DNA of 64,000 bases, from NCBI RefSeq assembly GCF_020858115.1, contig NZ_JACYMM010000012.1:62001-126000 (forward strand), read 5' to 3'. Below, piece by piece: positions 28,311 to 37,205 of this stretch. Position 1 is the stretch's first letter. Each line of letters starts with the position of its first letter. The translations under genes and the position numbers were made by a program. This DNA is from Janthinobacterium sp. FW305-129 (GTDB taxonomy: Bacteria; Pseudomonadota; Gammaproteobacteria; Burkholderiales; Burkholderiaceae_D). The notes below the pieces were generated by a model. The model saw only the letters and a list, made by a program, of their open reading frames with translations. It was not told the origin of the DNA and made no database searches.

Positions 28311-28712
28311 ATGGCTAGCAATCAAGGTAATGAACAGGGCAAAGGCGCTGGCAGCAGCCAGAAAGCCGGCGAAGCGGGCAGCACCAAAGGCACGAGCAAG
28401 CGCGGCTTCGCCGCCATGAACGAGGAGCAGCAGCGCGAAATCGCCAGCAAGGGCGGCCAGGCAGCCCATCAAAAGGGCACGGCGCATGAATTCGACTCGG
28501 AAGAAGCGCGCCGGGCCGGACAGAAAGGGGGCGAAGCCGTCAGCCGCAACCGCGAACACATGGCGGAAATCGGCCGCAAGGGCGGTGAAAGCCGGCAATC
28601 GGCCCAGCGCGCCAATGAAAGCCGCAGCAGCACGGCGGCACGCAGCGGCAGCACCGAGCAGCAATCGAAGACTGGCCGGCAGGGCAACAAGGACGAGGAC
28701 GACAAGGGTTGA
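28311..28712 (+). CDS. KGG-repeat general stress protein (ConA/GsiB-like)
   Basis: The 133-residue, highly polar and probably disordered product carries three KGG modules (SKGGQAAH, QKGGEAVSR, RKGGESR) plus RGFAAM, in the pattern of KGG/stress-induced hydrophilin-like proteins. There are no hydrophobic segments and the ends are rich in Gly, Ser, Gln and Lys. Such proteins accumulate in stationary phase or under desiccation; the biochemical role is unknown. A strong AAGGAG (28299-28304) precedes the ATG. It lies 30 bases after the phasin. Confidence 0.85.
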   Translation: MASNQGNEQGKGAGSSQKAGEAGSTKGTSKRGFAAMNEEQQREIASKGGQAAHQKGTAHEFDSEEARRAGQKGGEAVSRNREHMAEIGRKGGESRQSAQRANESRSSTAARSGSTEQQSKTGRQGNKDEDDKG

Positions 28713-28740
28713 CGGCTGGGCTGCCACCCGGCTTGACGAC

Positions 28741-28770
28741 GGCACGGGGCGGCTGCAGCGGCCCCGTGCC
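28741..28770 (+). other. Strong hairpin without T-run after the KGG gene
   Basis: GGCACGGGGC (28741-28750) and GCCCCGTGCC (28761-28770) form a perfect 10-bp stem around the loop GGCTGCAGCG. No T-run follows, so it may stabilise the 3' end of the phasin/KGG transcript or assist Rho-dependent termination. Confidence 0.55.
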
Positions 28771-28850
28771 GGGGCAGGCGCAGCACGCGGGGCGCGGCGG
28801 TATGGTACATTCTCGCCTTACCGACACCTCCGCGCCCCGCCCGCCCCCGC

Positions 28851-29363
28851 ATGCAGCCATCCCTGAAATACCTGAGCGCCTATTCCGAACAAACGCAAAC
28901 GCAAGTGCAGCAACTGATCGCGCAGGACAAGCTGGGAGAAGTGTTGTTAAAACGCTACCCGAACGCGCACGACGTGCGCAACGACAAGGCTTTATACCAG
29001 TACGTGCAGGATTTGAAGAATGAATTCCTGCGCAATGCCGAGCCCATCAACAAGGTGGCGTTCGACAGCAAGATCCATGTGATCCAGCATGCGCTGGGCT
29101 TGCATACCTCGATTTCGCGCGTGCAGGGTGGCAAACTCAAGGCCAAGCATGAAATCCGCGTGGCCACCATGTTCAAGGAAGTGCCGCTGGAATTCCTGCG
29201 CATGATCGCCGTGCACGAAGTGGCACACGTGAAGGAAAAGCAACACGACAAGGCTTTCTACAAGCTGTGCACGTATATGGAACCGCAATACCACCAGTAC
29301 GAATTCGACGTGCGGCTGTACCTGACCCAGCTCGACCTGTCGGGCCAGCGCCTGTGGTCGTGA
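28851..29363 (+). CDS. YgjP-like (DUF45) metal-dependent peptidase family protein
   Basis: The 170-residue soluble protein contains the zinc-peptidase signature HEVAHVKEKQHDKAFY, where HEVAH plus a downstream His forms the metal site as in YgjP/WLM-type proteins. It lacks a signal peptide. The upstream half is helical (YLSAYSEQTQTQVQQLI). Family members such as E. coli YgjP have no firmly assigned substrate. It is a single gene with a strong terminator right after it. Confidence 0.82.
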   Translation: MQPSLKYLSAYSEQTQTQVQQLIAQDKLGEVLLKRYPNAHDVRNDKALYQYVQDLKNEFLRNAEPINKVAFDSKIHVIQHALGLHTSISRVQGGKLKAKHEIRVATMFKEVPLEFLRMIAVHEVAHVKEKQHDKAFYKLCTYMEPQYHQYEFDVRLYLTQLDLSGQRLWS

Positions 29364-29386
29364 CGGCCAGTGCCGGACAGCATGAC

Positions 29387-29414
29387 AAAGCCGCCAAATG
29401 GCGGCTTTTTTTTT
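29387..29414 (+). terminator. Intrinsic terminator after the YgjP-like gene
   Basis: AAAGCCGCC (29387-29395) and GGCGGCTTT (29400-29408) form a 9-bp stem with an AAAT loop and a nine-T run. Confidence 0.93.
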
Positions 29415-29450
29415 ACGCGCGGACCGGCAAAGCCGGCGCCATGGTCAGGC

Positions 29451-30053
29451 TCAGGCCGCGTTCTTGCGGCGGCGCAAAAAGGCCAGCAGGCCCAGTCCAC
29501 CCAGCAACATGCCATACGTGGCAGGTTCCGGCACGGCGCTCACGCTGGCGGCGATGTTATCGACCTGGAAGGTGTGGAAGGCACCTTCCTTCCACGATGC
29601 CGACAGCAGGTTGTTGAAGCCAGTGAACGTGTAATCGCTGAACGTGTGGCTGCCATCGAGGCTGAAGGTCTGCGTCACCGTGCCGCCGCCCACCTGGTGG
29701 CCGACGAACGTGACATCGTAGGAGCCTGGCAAGCTCACGAAGTCAGCCAGGCTGATCGAGCTGAGCGAAAAGGCCGCGCCATCGGTACGGCTCAAGGTTG
29801 TCGTCGTCAGCACCGTGGCGCCAAGGCCGGCCGAGCCCGCATAGGCGAAGTTGCTTTGATGGGCAGAACTCAACAGGCCCAGGAAGCTGCTGTCGAAATC
29901 GTAGCCCCCTTCGGAATAGGAGTTGAAGACGGAACCGAAGATACCGGGCTGCTCCAGCGCATCGAAGCCGATGGTGGTGCTTTGTGCGTGGGCACCGCCA
30001 GCGGCGAGGATGGCGGCGACGGCGGTCGCGCGCAAGAAGGTCATTGGTTTCAA
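29451..30053 (-). CDS. PEP-CTERM sorting-domain exported protein
   Basis: The 200-residue product has an N-terminal signal peptide (ATAVAAILAAGGAHA), a beta-rich middle resembling surface or matrix proteins, and a C-terminal sorting signal. That signal is VPEPATYG, a hydrophobic helix (MLLGGLGLLAF) and RRRK. This tripartite signal is cut by an exosortase and is typical of exopolysaccharide-associated proteins. No exosortase or exopolysaccharide genes are in the window. AAGGA (30065-30061) lies seven bases before the ATG. The middle shows no recognised enzymatic motif. Confidence 0.88.
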   Translation of the reverse strand: MKPMTFLRATAVAAILAAGGAHAQSTTIGFDALEQPGIFGSVFNSYSEGGYDFDSSFLGLLSSAHQSNFAYAGSAGLGATVLTTTTLSRTDGAAFSLSSISLADFVSLPGSYDVTFVGHQVGGGTVTQTFSLDGSHTFSDYTFTGFNNLLSASWKEGAFHTFQVDNIAASVSAVPEPATYGMLLGGLGLLAFLRRRKNAA

Positions 30054-30354
30054 AATAGCATCCTTTCAAGATGATGAAGTGGCGAGATTGTGGCAACTTG
30101 CAATTCCTGGGCGTCGCCGCGGGAACGCGGGAAGCGCTGCACCGGGCGTCCGGCGACCTGTCTTTTGAACAACGCCAGTAGAGCACATTCATATATAAAA
30201 AGCATCTTCATTTTCAAAAAAACATGCATACAAAGAAACATTCTGGACATATTTTTATTAATTGAATTGTTGAGCTCGATCAATTTTTCCGTGTAGAAAT
30301 AAAAAAAGCCATGCACTTTTCAGGGCATGGCCGTATCGCATCGCACCGACAATA
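30054..30354. other. 301-base AT-rich intergenic region
   Basis: It contains the upstream region of the PEP-CTERM gene and, at 30301-30331, the terminator of the LOG-family gene. The stretch 30180-30300 is markedly AT-rich compared with the rest of the window. No gene is supported. Confidence 0.6.
30301..30331 (-). terminator. Intrinsic terminator of the LOG-family gene
   Basis: Read on the minus strand, GCCATGC (30331-30325) pairs with GCATGGC (30314-30308) around a 10-base loop and is followed by seven Ts. Confidence 0.85.
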
Positions 30355-30903
<549 letters not shown>

Positions 30904-30911
30904 AGTAATCC

Positions 30912-31685
30912 CTACCCTTTCAATTCATCGATCGCCGCCTCGACCTCGAGGCGCTCCTTGGCGTCCAGTGCCACGCACTGGGCCGCCTTTTCATACAGGG
31001 CCAGCGCTTCCGCCAGCTTTTTCTTTCCATCGAGCATATTCAACGCGCGCGCATATTCGCTGTGCGCCAGCGCCGAATACGGCGTCAGGGCCAGCGCCGT
31101 CTTGAAGTGCTGGTAGCCGTCTTCCTTGTTGGCGCCGTAGGTCAGGCTGCCGATCATGGCGCCGACCTTGTCGATAATTTCCGTATGATAAATCCCAAAC
31201 GCGATATGCGCTTCCGCATGCATGGGCGCCACCGTCATCGTGCGGTCCAGGCTGTTTCGCACGCGCGCGCCCATGCCTTGCGCCAGGGCCTTGACGACGG
31301 AGGTGCCCAGCGCATAGCGGCCCAGGCTGTAGGCATGCCAGTAGTAGCCGGCCGGATTGTCCGGCTGCTCGCTCTGCTGGCGCTCGCAGCGCTCGGCCAC
31401 TTCTTCGTACATGTCGAGTTTCTGGCTGTCGTCCACTTCCAGGTGCGTGGCATAGATGCAGGTCGCCTTATGCGCCACCGCATAGCCGGGCACGCCGATG
31501 GCCAGGCCCAGCTTCACGGCGCGCTCGAAGTCGCCCGCATGGAAGGCCAGCCAGGCTTGCACCAGCGCCGGGTGCGTGGGAAACGGTTCCACGTCGCCCG
31601 CATGCAGGCGCGCCCAAGCCGCTTCCAGGGTCTGCGGCGTGTAGACATATGCCTCGTCCGGATAGGGAAATTGTTTCCAAGCCAT
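30912..31685 (-). CDS. Tetratricopeptide-like protein of unknown function
   Basis: The 257-residue soluble protein has helical repeat segments (for example LVQAWLAFHAGDFERAVKLG and HFKTALALTPYSALAHSEYARAL) consistent with degenerate TPRs. A conserved-looking NPAGYYWHAYSLGRYA block lies in the middle. There is no signal peptide or catalytic motif. An AGGAGAG ribosome site precedes the ATG. It is followed 8 bases later by the LOG-family gene, so they likely share a transcript. Similar TPR proteins occur in Burkholderiales without an assigned role. Confidence 0.75.
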   Translation of the reverse strand: MAWKQFPYPDEAYVYTPQTLEAAWARLHAGDVEPFPTHPALVQAWLAFHAGDFERAVKLGLAIGVPGYAVAHKATCIYATHLEVDDSQKLDMYEEVAERCERQQSEQPDNPAGYYWHAYSLGRYALGTSVVKALAQGMGARVRNSLDRTMTVAPMHAEAHIAFGIYHTEIIDKVGAMIGSLTYGANKEDGYQHFKTALALTPYSALAHSEYARALNMLDGKKKLAEALALYEKAAQCVALDAKERLEVEAAIDELKG

Positions 31686-31726
31686 CGATCTCTCCTGTAA
31701 ATGACGACGCGGCGCCAGCAGCCGCG

Positions 31727-32398
31727 TCAGTCGTTCTTGAGTTTGGTCACATACTCTTCCGACAGTTTGCGAAACAGCAAATGCGTTTCATTGCGCAAAT
31801 ACGGCCCGATCAGGGACAGCACCTGGTAGCAGCCGCGCGCCAGCGCATCGGACATCGATTGCTGCTCGCTGTACTTGCGCGGGTTGCGCACATACTCGTA
31901 CGACAGCCAGTAGGTGGCAACGACCACCATATTCGTCGCCATGGCAGCCACTTCCATGTCCGACGCTTCGAGCGACTGTTCGCTGCGCAAGTCTTCGCAC
32001 AGCTGCGTGGCCACCTTGATCTTGTGCGCCAGGATCAATTTGAAGTGCAATTCCAGCTTGCGGTTGCGCGAGAGCAAATCATTGAGGTCGCGGTAAAAAA
32101 AACGGTAGCGCCAGATCAGTTCGAACATCAGGTGCAGATACAGCCAGACATCCTCGATATTCGAGCGGCGCCCGTCAGGCACGGTCAGGATGCGTTCGAT
32201 TTCCGCCTCGAACTGGACGAAGATCGAATTGACGATGTCGTCCTTGTTACGGAAGTGGTAATACAGGTTTCCCGGCGAAATGTTCATCTCTTCCGCGATC
32301 ACGGTCGTCGTGATATTCGGCTCACCAAACTCGTTGAACAGGCGCAGCGACAACTCCAGGATGCGTTCGCGGGTACGGCGTGGTGCTTTTTGTAGCAT
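31727..32398 (-). CDS. TetR/AcrR-family transcriptional regulator
   Basis: The 223-residue product has the TetR helix-turn-helix at residues ~8-55: RERILELSLRLFNEFGEPNITT, then AEEMNISPGNLYYHFRNKDDI. The all-helical ligand domain ends in a block with Tyr and Trp (ATYWLSYEYVRNPRKY). The ATG at 32398 starts the family N-terminus; the frame extends thirteen codons upstream. It lies downstream of a phasin gene in the same direction but separated from it by a terminator. TetR proteins with this N-terminus are often near PHA or fatty-acid genes, but the target is unknown. Confidence 0.88.
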   Translation of the reverse strand: MLQKAPRRTRERILELSLRLFNEFGEPNITTTVIAEEMNISPGNLYYHFRNKDDIVNSIFVQFEAEIERILTVPDGRRSNIEDVWLYLHLMFELIWRYRFFYRDLNDLLSRNRKLELHFKLILAHKIKVATQLCEDLRSEQSLEASDMEVAAMATNMVVVATYWLSYEYVRNPRKYSEQQSMSDALARGCYQVLSLIGPYLRNETHLLFRKLSEEYVTKLKND

Positions 32399-32492
32399 GG
32401 CGGGCAATCTCTCTGTGTTCTGCCTCAAGCATACCACCTAAGATAGCCGTAATGAAACACTGCGCCCCACGGCGCCAGCGAAAACCGCAGGC

Positions 32493-32516
32493 AAAAAAAG
32501 CCTGCGCGAGCAGGCT
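32493..32516 (-). terminator. Intrinsic terminator after the second phasin gene
   Basis: On the minus strand AGCCTG (32516-32511) pairs with CAGGCT (32504-32499) around a 6-base loop, followed by seven Ts. Confidence 0.88.
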
Positions 32517-32535
32517 GGAGGGATGTTGCGCCAGC

Positions 32536-33129
32536 TCAGGCGGCCGGTGCTTTTTTCTTCGCCGCCGGCCTGGCGGCGGGCTTGCCCACTGGCTTGCTTA
32601 TTGGCTTGCTTATTGGCTTGGCTGCGGCGCGCGGCGCGGCCTTGGCTGCCGGCCTGGCCGGGGCCTTGACGACGGCCGCTTTCGGTGCCGCCTTCACGGC
32701 AGGCTTGGCCCCGGCCTTCGGCCTGGCCGCCGGCGCGGGCTTGGCGGACAGTGCCTCCACCTGCGTGCTCAAGGCATCGATCCTGGCGTGCAGCGCGGCG
32801 ATGTCGTGCTGCATGGGCACGCCGATGGTGGCCAGGGCGCGCGCCACGCGCTCTTCGAACACTTGCTCCAGCTTGTCCCAGGAGCCGCTGGCCTGCTTGC
32901 CCACGCCATCGGCCAGCTTGCCGACGCTGTCGCTGACATCGGCCACCTTGTCTTCGGCACGCTTCTGGAATTCCGTGCCTTCCTTCACCAGCCTGGAAAA
33001 CACGCGCCCGCCCTCTTCCTGCGCCTTGGCGAAGGCGCCCAGGCCCGCTTGCCAGATCTGCTGCGCGGACGAGCGCACGGCGTTCGCCAATTCCTTGTCT
33101 TCCGCCAGGTCCTTCAATTTCTTCACCAT
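32536..33129 (-). CDS. PhaF/PhaI-type phasin with Lys/Ala/Pro tail
   Basis: The 197-residue product has an N-terminal phasin domain (about 1-125: SAQQIWQAGLGAFAKAQEEG, EERVARALATIGVP, with a leucine-zipper-like IAALHARIDALSTQVEAL) and a basic AKPAA-rich tail. The tail is reminiscent of histone H1 and resembles the DNA-binding tail of PhaF. Such proteins link PHA granules to the nucleoid for segregation. GGGAGC lies before the ATG. The tail contains a tandem 12-bp DNA repeat. No PHA synthase is adjacent. Confidence 0.85.
   Translation of the reverse strand: MVKKLKDLAEDKELANAVRSSAQQIWQAGLGAFAKAQEEGGRVFSRLVKEGTEFQKRAEDKVADVSDSVGKLADGVGKQASGSWDKLEQVFEERVARALATIGVPMQHDIAALHARIDALSTQVEALSAKPAPAARPKAGAKPAVKAAPKAAVVKAPARPAAKAAPRAAAKPISKPISKPVGKPAARPAAKKKAPAA
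32591..32620. repeat. 12-bp tandem repeat in the phasin tail
   Basis: GGCTTGCTTATT occurs at 32591-32602 and 32603-32614, followed by a partial third copy (32615-32620). On the minus strand it encodes repeated KPIS units, so copy-number change would lengthen or shorten the tail in frame by four residues. Confidence 0.85.
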
Positions 33130-33282
33130 CGCCAGCTCCCGTCATGTGAAAGGCCATGCCACTCCATGGATGCTTTTTATTCTAGAGAGCAAAACTAGAG
33201 ACGGGAGTCTAATTCGATAGCGAGCTGCGCCCCAAGGTGCGCCAGCGCACGCGGCAGTCCGTCGCTTGCACGCGGCCAGCGC

Positions 33283-36200
33283 CTATGCCGCCGCCTTCAC
33301 CTGGCCATGCAGCAGCTTGTGCAGGCGGAAGCCTTCGCGGATATTCTCGCGCAGCACGGCGCCCTTCCACGGCTTGGTATAGAAGCGGTCGACGGCGCCG
33401 CGGTTGATGGCCGCCATGATGGGCGTCAGGTCGGCAAAGGCCGACAGCATGATGCGGAAGGTGTCGGGACACAGGTGCTTGACCCGCTCCATGAATTCGG
33501 TGCCGCTCATGAGCGGCATGCACTGGTCGCACAGGATCACCTGCACCTTGTGGCGCGCCAGGATGTCGAAGCCTTCGGCGGCCGTCTGCGCCGTGAGGAT
33601 GCGGTAGCCGTCCTGCGCCAGGAAATCGCTGAGCACGTCGAGCATGAAGACATCGTCGTCGACGATCAGCAAGGTTTGCTGCTCTTCGCTATCGGTATCC
33701 TGCGGCGCCTGTAGCAACTTGCCACCCATCAACATCTGCTCGAATTCCTCGTGCGGCACGGGGCGGCTGAAATAATAGCCCTGCATCTCGTCACAGCCGT
33801 GGCGCCGCAGATAGGCCAGTTGCGCATCGTTTTCCACGCCTTCGGCGATCACTTCCAGCTTCATGCTGTGCGCCATGCTGATGATGGCCAGCACGATGGC
33901 CGCGTCGTCCGGATTGCTGGTCACTTCGCGCACGAAGGCGATGTCGATCTTCAGCTTGTCGATGGGGAAACGTTTCAGGTAGGCCAGACTGGAATAGCCG
34001 GTGCCGAAATCGTCGATGGAAATCTGGATGCCCAGCGCCTTGAGATTGCGCAATACGGAGATGGTTTCCTCGGCATTCGACATCAGCGAGCTTTCCGTCA
34101 GCTCCAGCTCCAGCAGCTCGGGCGCGATGTCGTACTTGCGGATCGCCTTGAGCACCTCCTCTTCCAGGCCGCCGACGAAAAACTGGATGCCCGACACGTT
34201 GACGGACAGGTGCACGGGCCCGATGCTGCTGGCGCCCCACTCGCTGATCTTCCTGCAGGCTTCGTCGAGCACCCAGTTACCGACGCGCACGATGAGGCCC
34301 GTTTCTTCCAGCAGGGGGATGAACAGGGCCGGCGAGACCATGCCGTGGCCGGGACGGCGCCAGCGTATCAGGGCTTCGGCGCCGCTGATGCGCCCCGAAA
34401 TGATATTCACCTTGGGCTGGAAGAACAGCACGAATTCCTCGTTGTCGATGGCGCGCCGCAGGGCATTTTCCATGTCCAGCCGCGCCATCGATTGCGCGTT
34501 CATTTCCGCCGTGAAGAAGCGGAAGGCGTCGCGGCCCGCTTCCTTGGCGCGGTACATGGCCGTGTCGGCATATTGAATCAGGGTGTCGGCATCGACGCCA
34601 TCTTCGGGGAACACGGAAATGCCGATGCTGACCGTCACCGTCACCTCGTGGCCCTGCAGGTCGAAGGGCTTGCGCATCGCCTCGCGGATCTTATCGACCA
34701 CGCCCACGGCATGCTGGGCGCCTTCGGGCAGCACCAGGATGGTGGCAAATTCATCGCCGCCAAAGCGGCCGATGGTATCGCGCACGCGCAGGCAATCGAC
34801 GAGGCGGCTGGAAAACTGGCGCAGCAGGTCGTCGCCGATGGTGTGGCCCAGGGTATCGTTGACGTTCTTGAAACGGTCGATATCCATGAACAGCACGGCC
34901 ACGGCCCACTGGTGCTCGGCCGCCTGGGCCAGCGAATGGGTCAGCGAGGCGAAGAACTGGCTGCGGTTCGGCAAGCCCGTCAAGGTATCGAAATGGGCCA
35001 GCTTCATCAGGCGCTGCTCGGCATCCTTGCGCTCGGTGATGTCGCGCGCCACGGCCACCAGGATCCAGCTCTGCCCCGAGCGCAGGGTGCGCCGCTGCAC
35101 TTCCACCGACAGCGGCGAGCCATCCTTGCGCTGCAGCTGCAATTCCGTCATCGGCCCGCCCTGGTCGCCGGCCAGCAGCTTGTTGTACAGCTCTTCCAGC
35201 TGGGCTTCGCCCTCGTGCGCGCGGCCCGGCCCCACGCGCAGGAAGTCCTCGCGTTCGAAACCGAGCATGCGGCAAGCCGTCTGGTTGACGTCGACGAAGC
35301 ACATGCCGGCGCGGTCGACGAGGAAAATCGCGTCGGCCGTGGCGTCCATCGCCAGGCGGAAGCGGCGCAAGTCTTCATCGAGGCGGATGCGCGCCGCCAT
35401 GTCCAGGGTCAGCTGCTCGTGGTGGCGCTTGATTTCGTCGTACAGCAGCAGGTTGTCGTAGGCGACGGCGATCTGCGCGGCCACCGTGGCGGCGACCCGC
35501 TCGTCGACTTCGGAAAACTCGTTCGCGCCCAGCTTGTCGACCAGGTACAGCCAGCCGTGGCTGCGCTCGCGCGAGGCGATGGCCACGCCCAGGAAGGAGT
35601 GCACGGGCGGGTGCGTGTCGGGCAGGCCCAGCGCGCCCGGGTCGCCCTTCAAGCCATTGACGCGGTAAGGCTGGCGCTGTTCCAGCAAGCGGTTCAGGAT
35701 GCCCGTGCGCGGCGCGCTGGCGATGCGCTCGAGGTTTTTTTCGGCGCCGCACGAGGAAAAATAGCTGAGCTTGTCGGCGCCCTCTTCCAGCACGCCGATG
35801 CAGGCGTACCTGGAGACGCAGATATTCTGCGCCACCTTGCAGCCCGCCTCGATCAGGGCGCGCGGATCGCGTTCGGTGCCAAGCTCGATGCCGAGTTCGA
35901 TCAGGGCCGTCAGGCGCAGGCTCACCGCCTGCAGGCTGGACAGCGAGCGCGACAGGCGCTCCGTCATGACGCCCAGGTCTTCGGGAAGGGCGGCGTGGCC
36001 CTCGCGCTGGCTGGCCAGCTGCGAAATCTGCTGGCTGCTGGACTCGAGCTCGTCGAGATAGCCGCTGACCTGGTGCTCGATGCCGGCCAGCTTGCCCGTG
36101 GCGGGAAGCACCGCACCGCCGCCCGCGCCCGGCGCCGCCGGCATCAAGCCCAGCGCCTCGTTGACGGTGCGCACGATGACTTCCGGGTCGGATGGCTTGG

Positions 36201-36903
36201 GCAGCACCCAGCGCACGCCGCACGCCTGCGCCAGCAGGATCGCTTCCTGCTCGCGGTAGGTGGCCGTATAAAAGATGATGGGCACGTCGGTCAGCGCGGG
36301 ATCGGCATGCACGCGCGTGACGAATTCGTAGCCGTCCATGTTCGGCATGAGGATATCGGAAATGATCAGGTCCGGCCGCTCGGTGCGCAGTATTTCCAGC
36401 GCATCGGCGCCATTGGCCGCCTCCAGCAGGCGGTGGCCGCCGTAACCGAGCAATGCGGTCAGGAACTCGCGGTTCAGCACATGATCATCGACGATCAGGA
36501 TGGTGGCTATGTCGTTTTTAACTGGCGTCGACGGCGCCCCGGGTAAAAAAGATTCCAGCTCCGCGACGAACAGGTCGGGCTCGATCGGCTTGCCGATATA
36601 GCCATTGAAGCCCGCTTCGAGCAGGCGCTCGCGGTCGCCCACCATGGCCAGCGCCGTCACGGCCAGGGCCGGGATCTTGCGCAGCAGCGGGTCTTTCTTC
36701 AGCTCCGCCACCACGCCATAGCCATCGAGCTTGGGCAAATGCACGTCGCAAATGATCAGGTCGGGCAATTCGCTGCGCGCCATGCGCACGCCCTCTTCAC
36801 CGTCATAGGCGGCCAGCGGCGTGTACCCGAAGGCACGCAGCAAATACACCATCAATTCCATATTGGTGGCGTTATCTTCGATAATCAGGATACGTGCGGA
36901 CAA
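33283..36903 (-). CDS. REC-REC-GAF-PAS-GGDEF-EAL-REC c-di-GMP signalling protein
   Basis: The 1206-residue cytoplasmic protein has REC1 (about 3-120, phospho-Asp D53) and REC2 (about 133-252, D183). A coiled region and GAF domain (about 335-490), PAS (about 512-628) and GGDEF (about 635-795) follow. GGDEF is intact at 715-719, with an RVRD inhibitory site at 706-709. EAL (about 815-1060) has EAL at 843-845 and DDFGTGYSSL at 964-973. REC3 (about 1075-1200) has D1126. Both catalytic domains look intact, so it could make and degrade c-di-GMP under phosphorylation control. It has no transmembrane segment. The start codon is TTG, required to include REC1. No kinase is adjacent. Confidence 0.92.
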   Translation of the reverse strand: MSARILIIEDNATNMELMVYLLRAFGYTPLAAYDGEEGVRMARSELPDLIICDVHLPKLDGYGVVAELKKDPLLRKIPALAVTALAMVGDRERLLEAGFNGYIGKPIEPDLFVAELESFLPGAPSTPVKNDIATILIVDDHVLNREFLTALLGYGGHRLLEAANGADALEILRTERPDLIISDILMPNMDGYEFVTRVHADPALTDVPIIFYTATYREQEAILLAQACGVRWVLPKPSDPEVIVRTVNEALGLMPAAPGAGGGAVLPATGKLAGIEHQVSGYLDELESSSQQISQLASQREGHAALPEDLGVMTERLSRSLSSLQAVSLRLTALIELGIELGTERDPRALIEAGCKVAQNICVSRYACIGVLEEGADKLSYFSSCGAEKNLERIASAPRTGILNRLLEQRQPYRVNGLKGDPGALGLPDTHPPVHSFLGVAIASRERSHGWLYLVDKLGANEFSEVDERVAATVAAQIAVAYDNLLLYDEIKRHHEQLTLDMAARIRLDEDLRRFRLAMDATADAIFLVDRAGMCFVDVNQTACRMLGFEREDFLRVGPGRAHEGEAQLEELYNKLLAGDQGGPMTELQLQRKDGSPLSVEVQRRTLRSGQSWILVAVARDITERKDAEQRLMKLAHFDTLTGLPNRSQFFASLTHSLAQAAEHQWAVAVLFMDIDRFKNVNDTLGHTIGDDLLRQFSSRLVDCLRVRDTIGRFGGDEFATILVLPEGAQHAVGVVDKIREAMRKPFDLQGHEVTVTVSIGISVFPEDGVDADTLIQYADTAMYRAKEAGRDAFRFFTAEMNAQSMARLDMENALRRAIDNEEFVLFFQPKVNIISGRISGAEALIRWRRPGHGMVSPALFIPLLEETGLIVRVGNWVLDEACRKISEWGASSIGPVHLSVNVSGIQFFVGGLEEEVLKAIRKYDIAPELLELELTESSLMSNAEETISVLRNLKALGIQISIDDFGTGYSSLAYLKRFPIDKLKIDIAFVREVTSNPDDAAIVLAIISMAHSMKLEVIAEGVENDAQLAYLRRHGCDEMQGYYFSRPVPHEEFEQMLMGGKLLQAPQDTDSEEQQTLLIVDDDVFMLDVLSDFLAQDGYRILTAQTAAEGFDILARHKVQVILCDQCMPLMSGTEFMERVKHLCPDTFRIMLSAFADLTPIMAAINRGAVDRFYTKPWKGAVLRENIREGFRLHKLLHGQVKAAA

Positions 36904-37205
36904 TTAGCGCCCCCAATAAAAACAGCATGGACTCATTTTCTGCCTGCGTTGATCTTTCCGCATGCGCGGGCTACATAACAATCCTACAACATCTTGCCAT
37001 ACATCCAGAAAAATATCTGGCCGCCGGATGCCTGCGGAAGGTCGGAAGCGGCCTCAAGAACGAATTTCCACCGACCGTCTTCCGACGTTAGCTTAATACA
37101 CTACGCCAGTGGAAAACAGCATTATCTGCCCCTTGCGTTGTTAAACACGGGCAACAGCAGAGTCAAAAGAGACAGTCTTGCCATGCAGATAAAACACAAC
37201 ACGAT
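36904..37205. other. 302-base intergenic region
   Basis: No gene is supported. It holds an inverted repeat GTCGGAAG (37041-37048) / CTTCCGAC (37079-37086) with a 30-base gap. The region should contain the promoter for the REC-GGDEF-EAL gene. Confidence 0.5.

Noticed and set aside
33751..36546. 931-codon plus-strand frame opposite the GGDEF/EAL gene
   Set aside because: The c-di-GMP protein has seven recognisable domains on the other strand.
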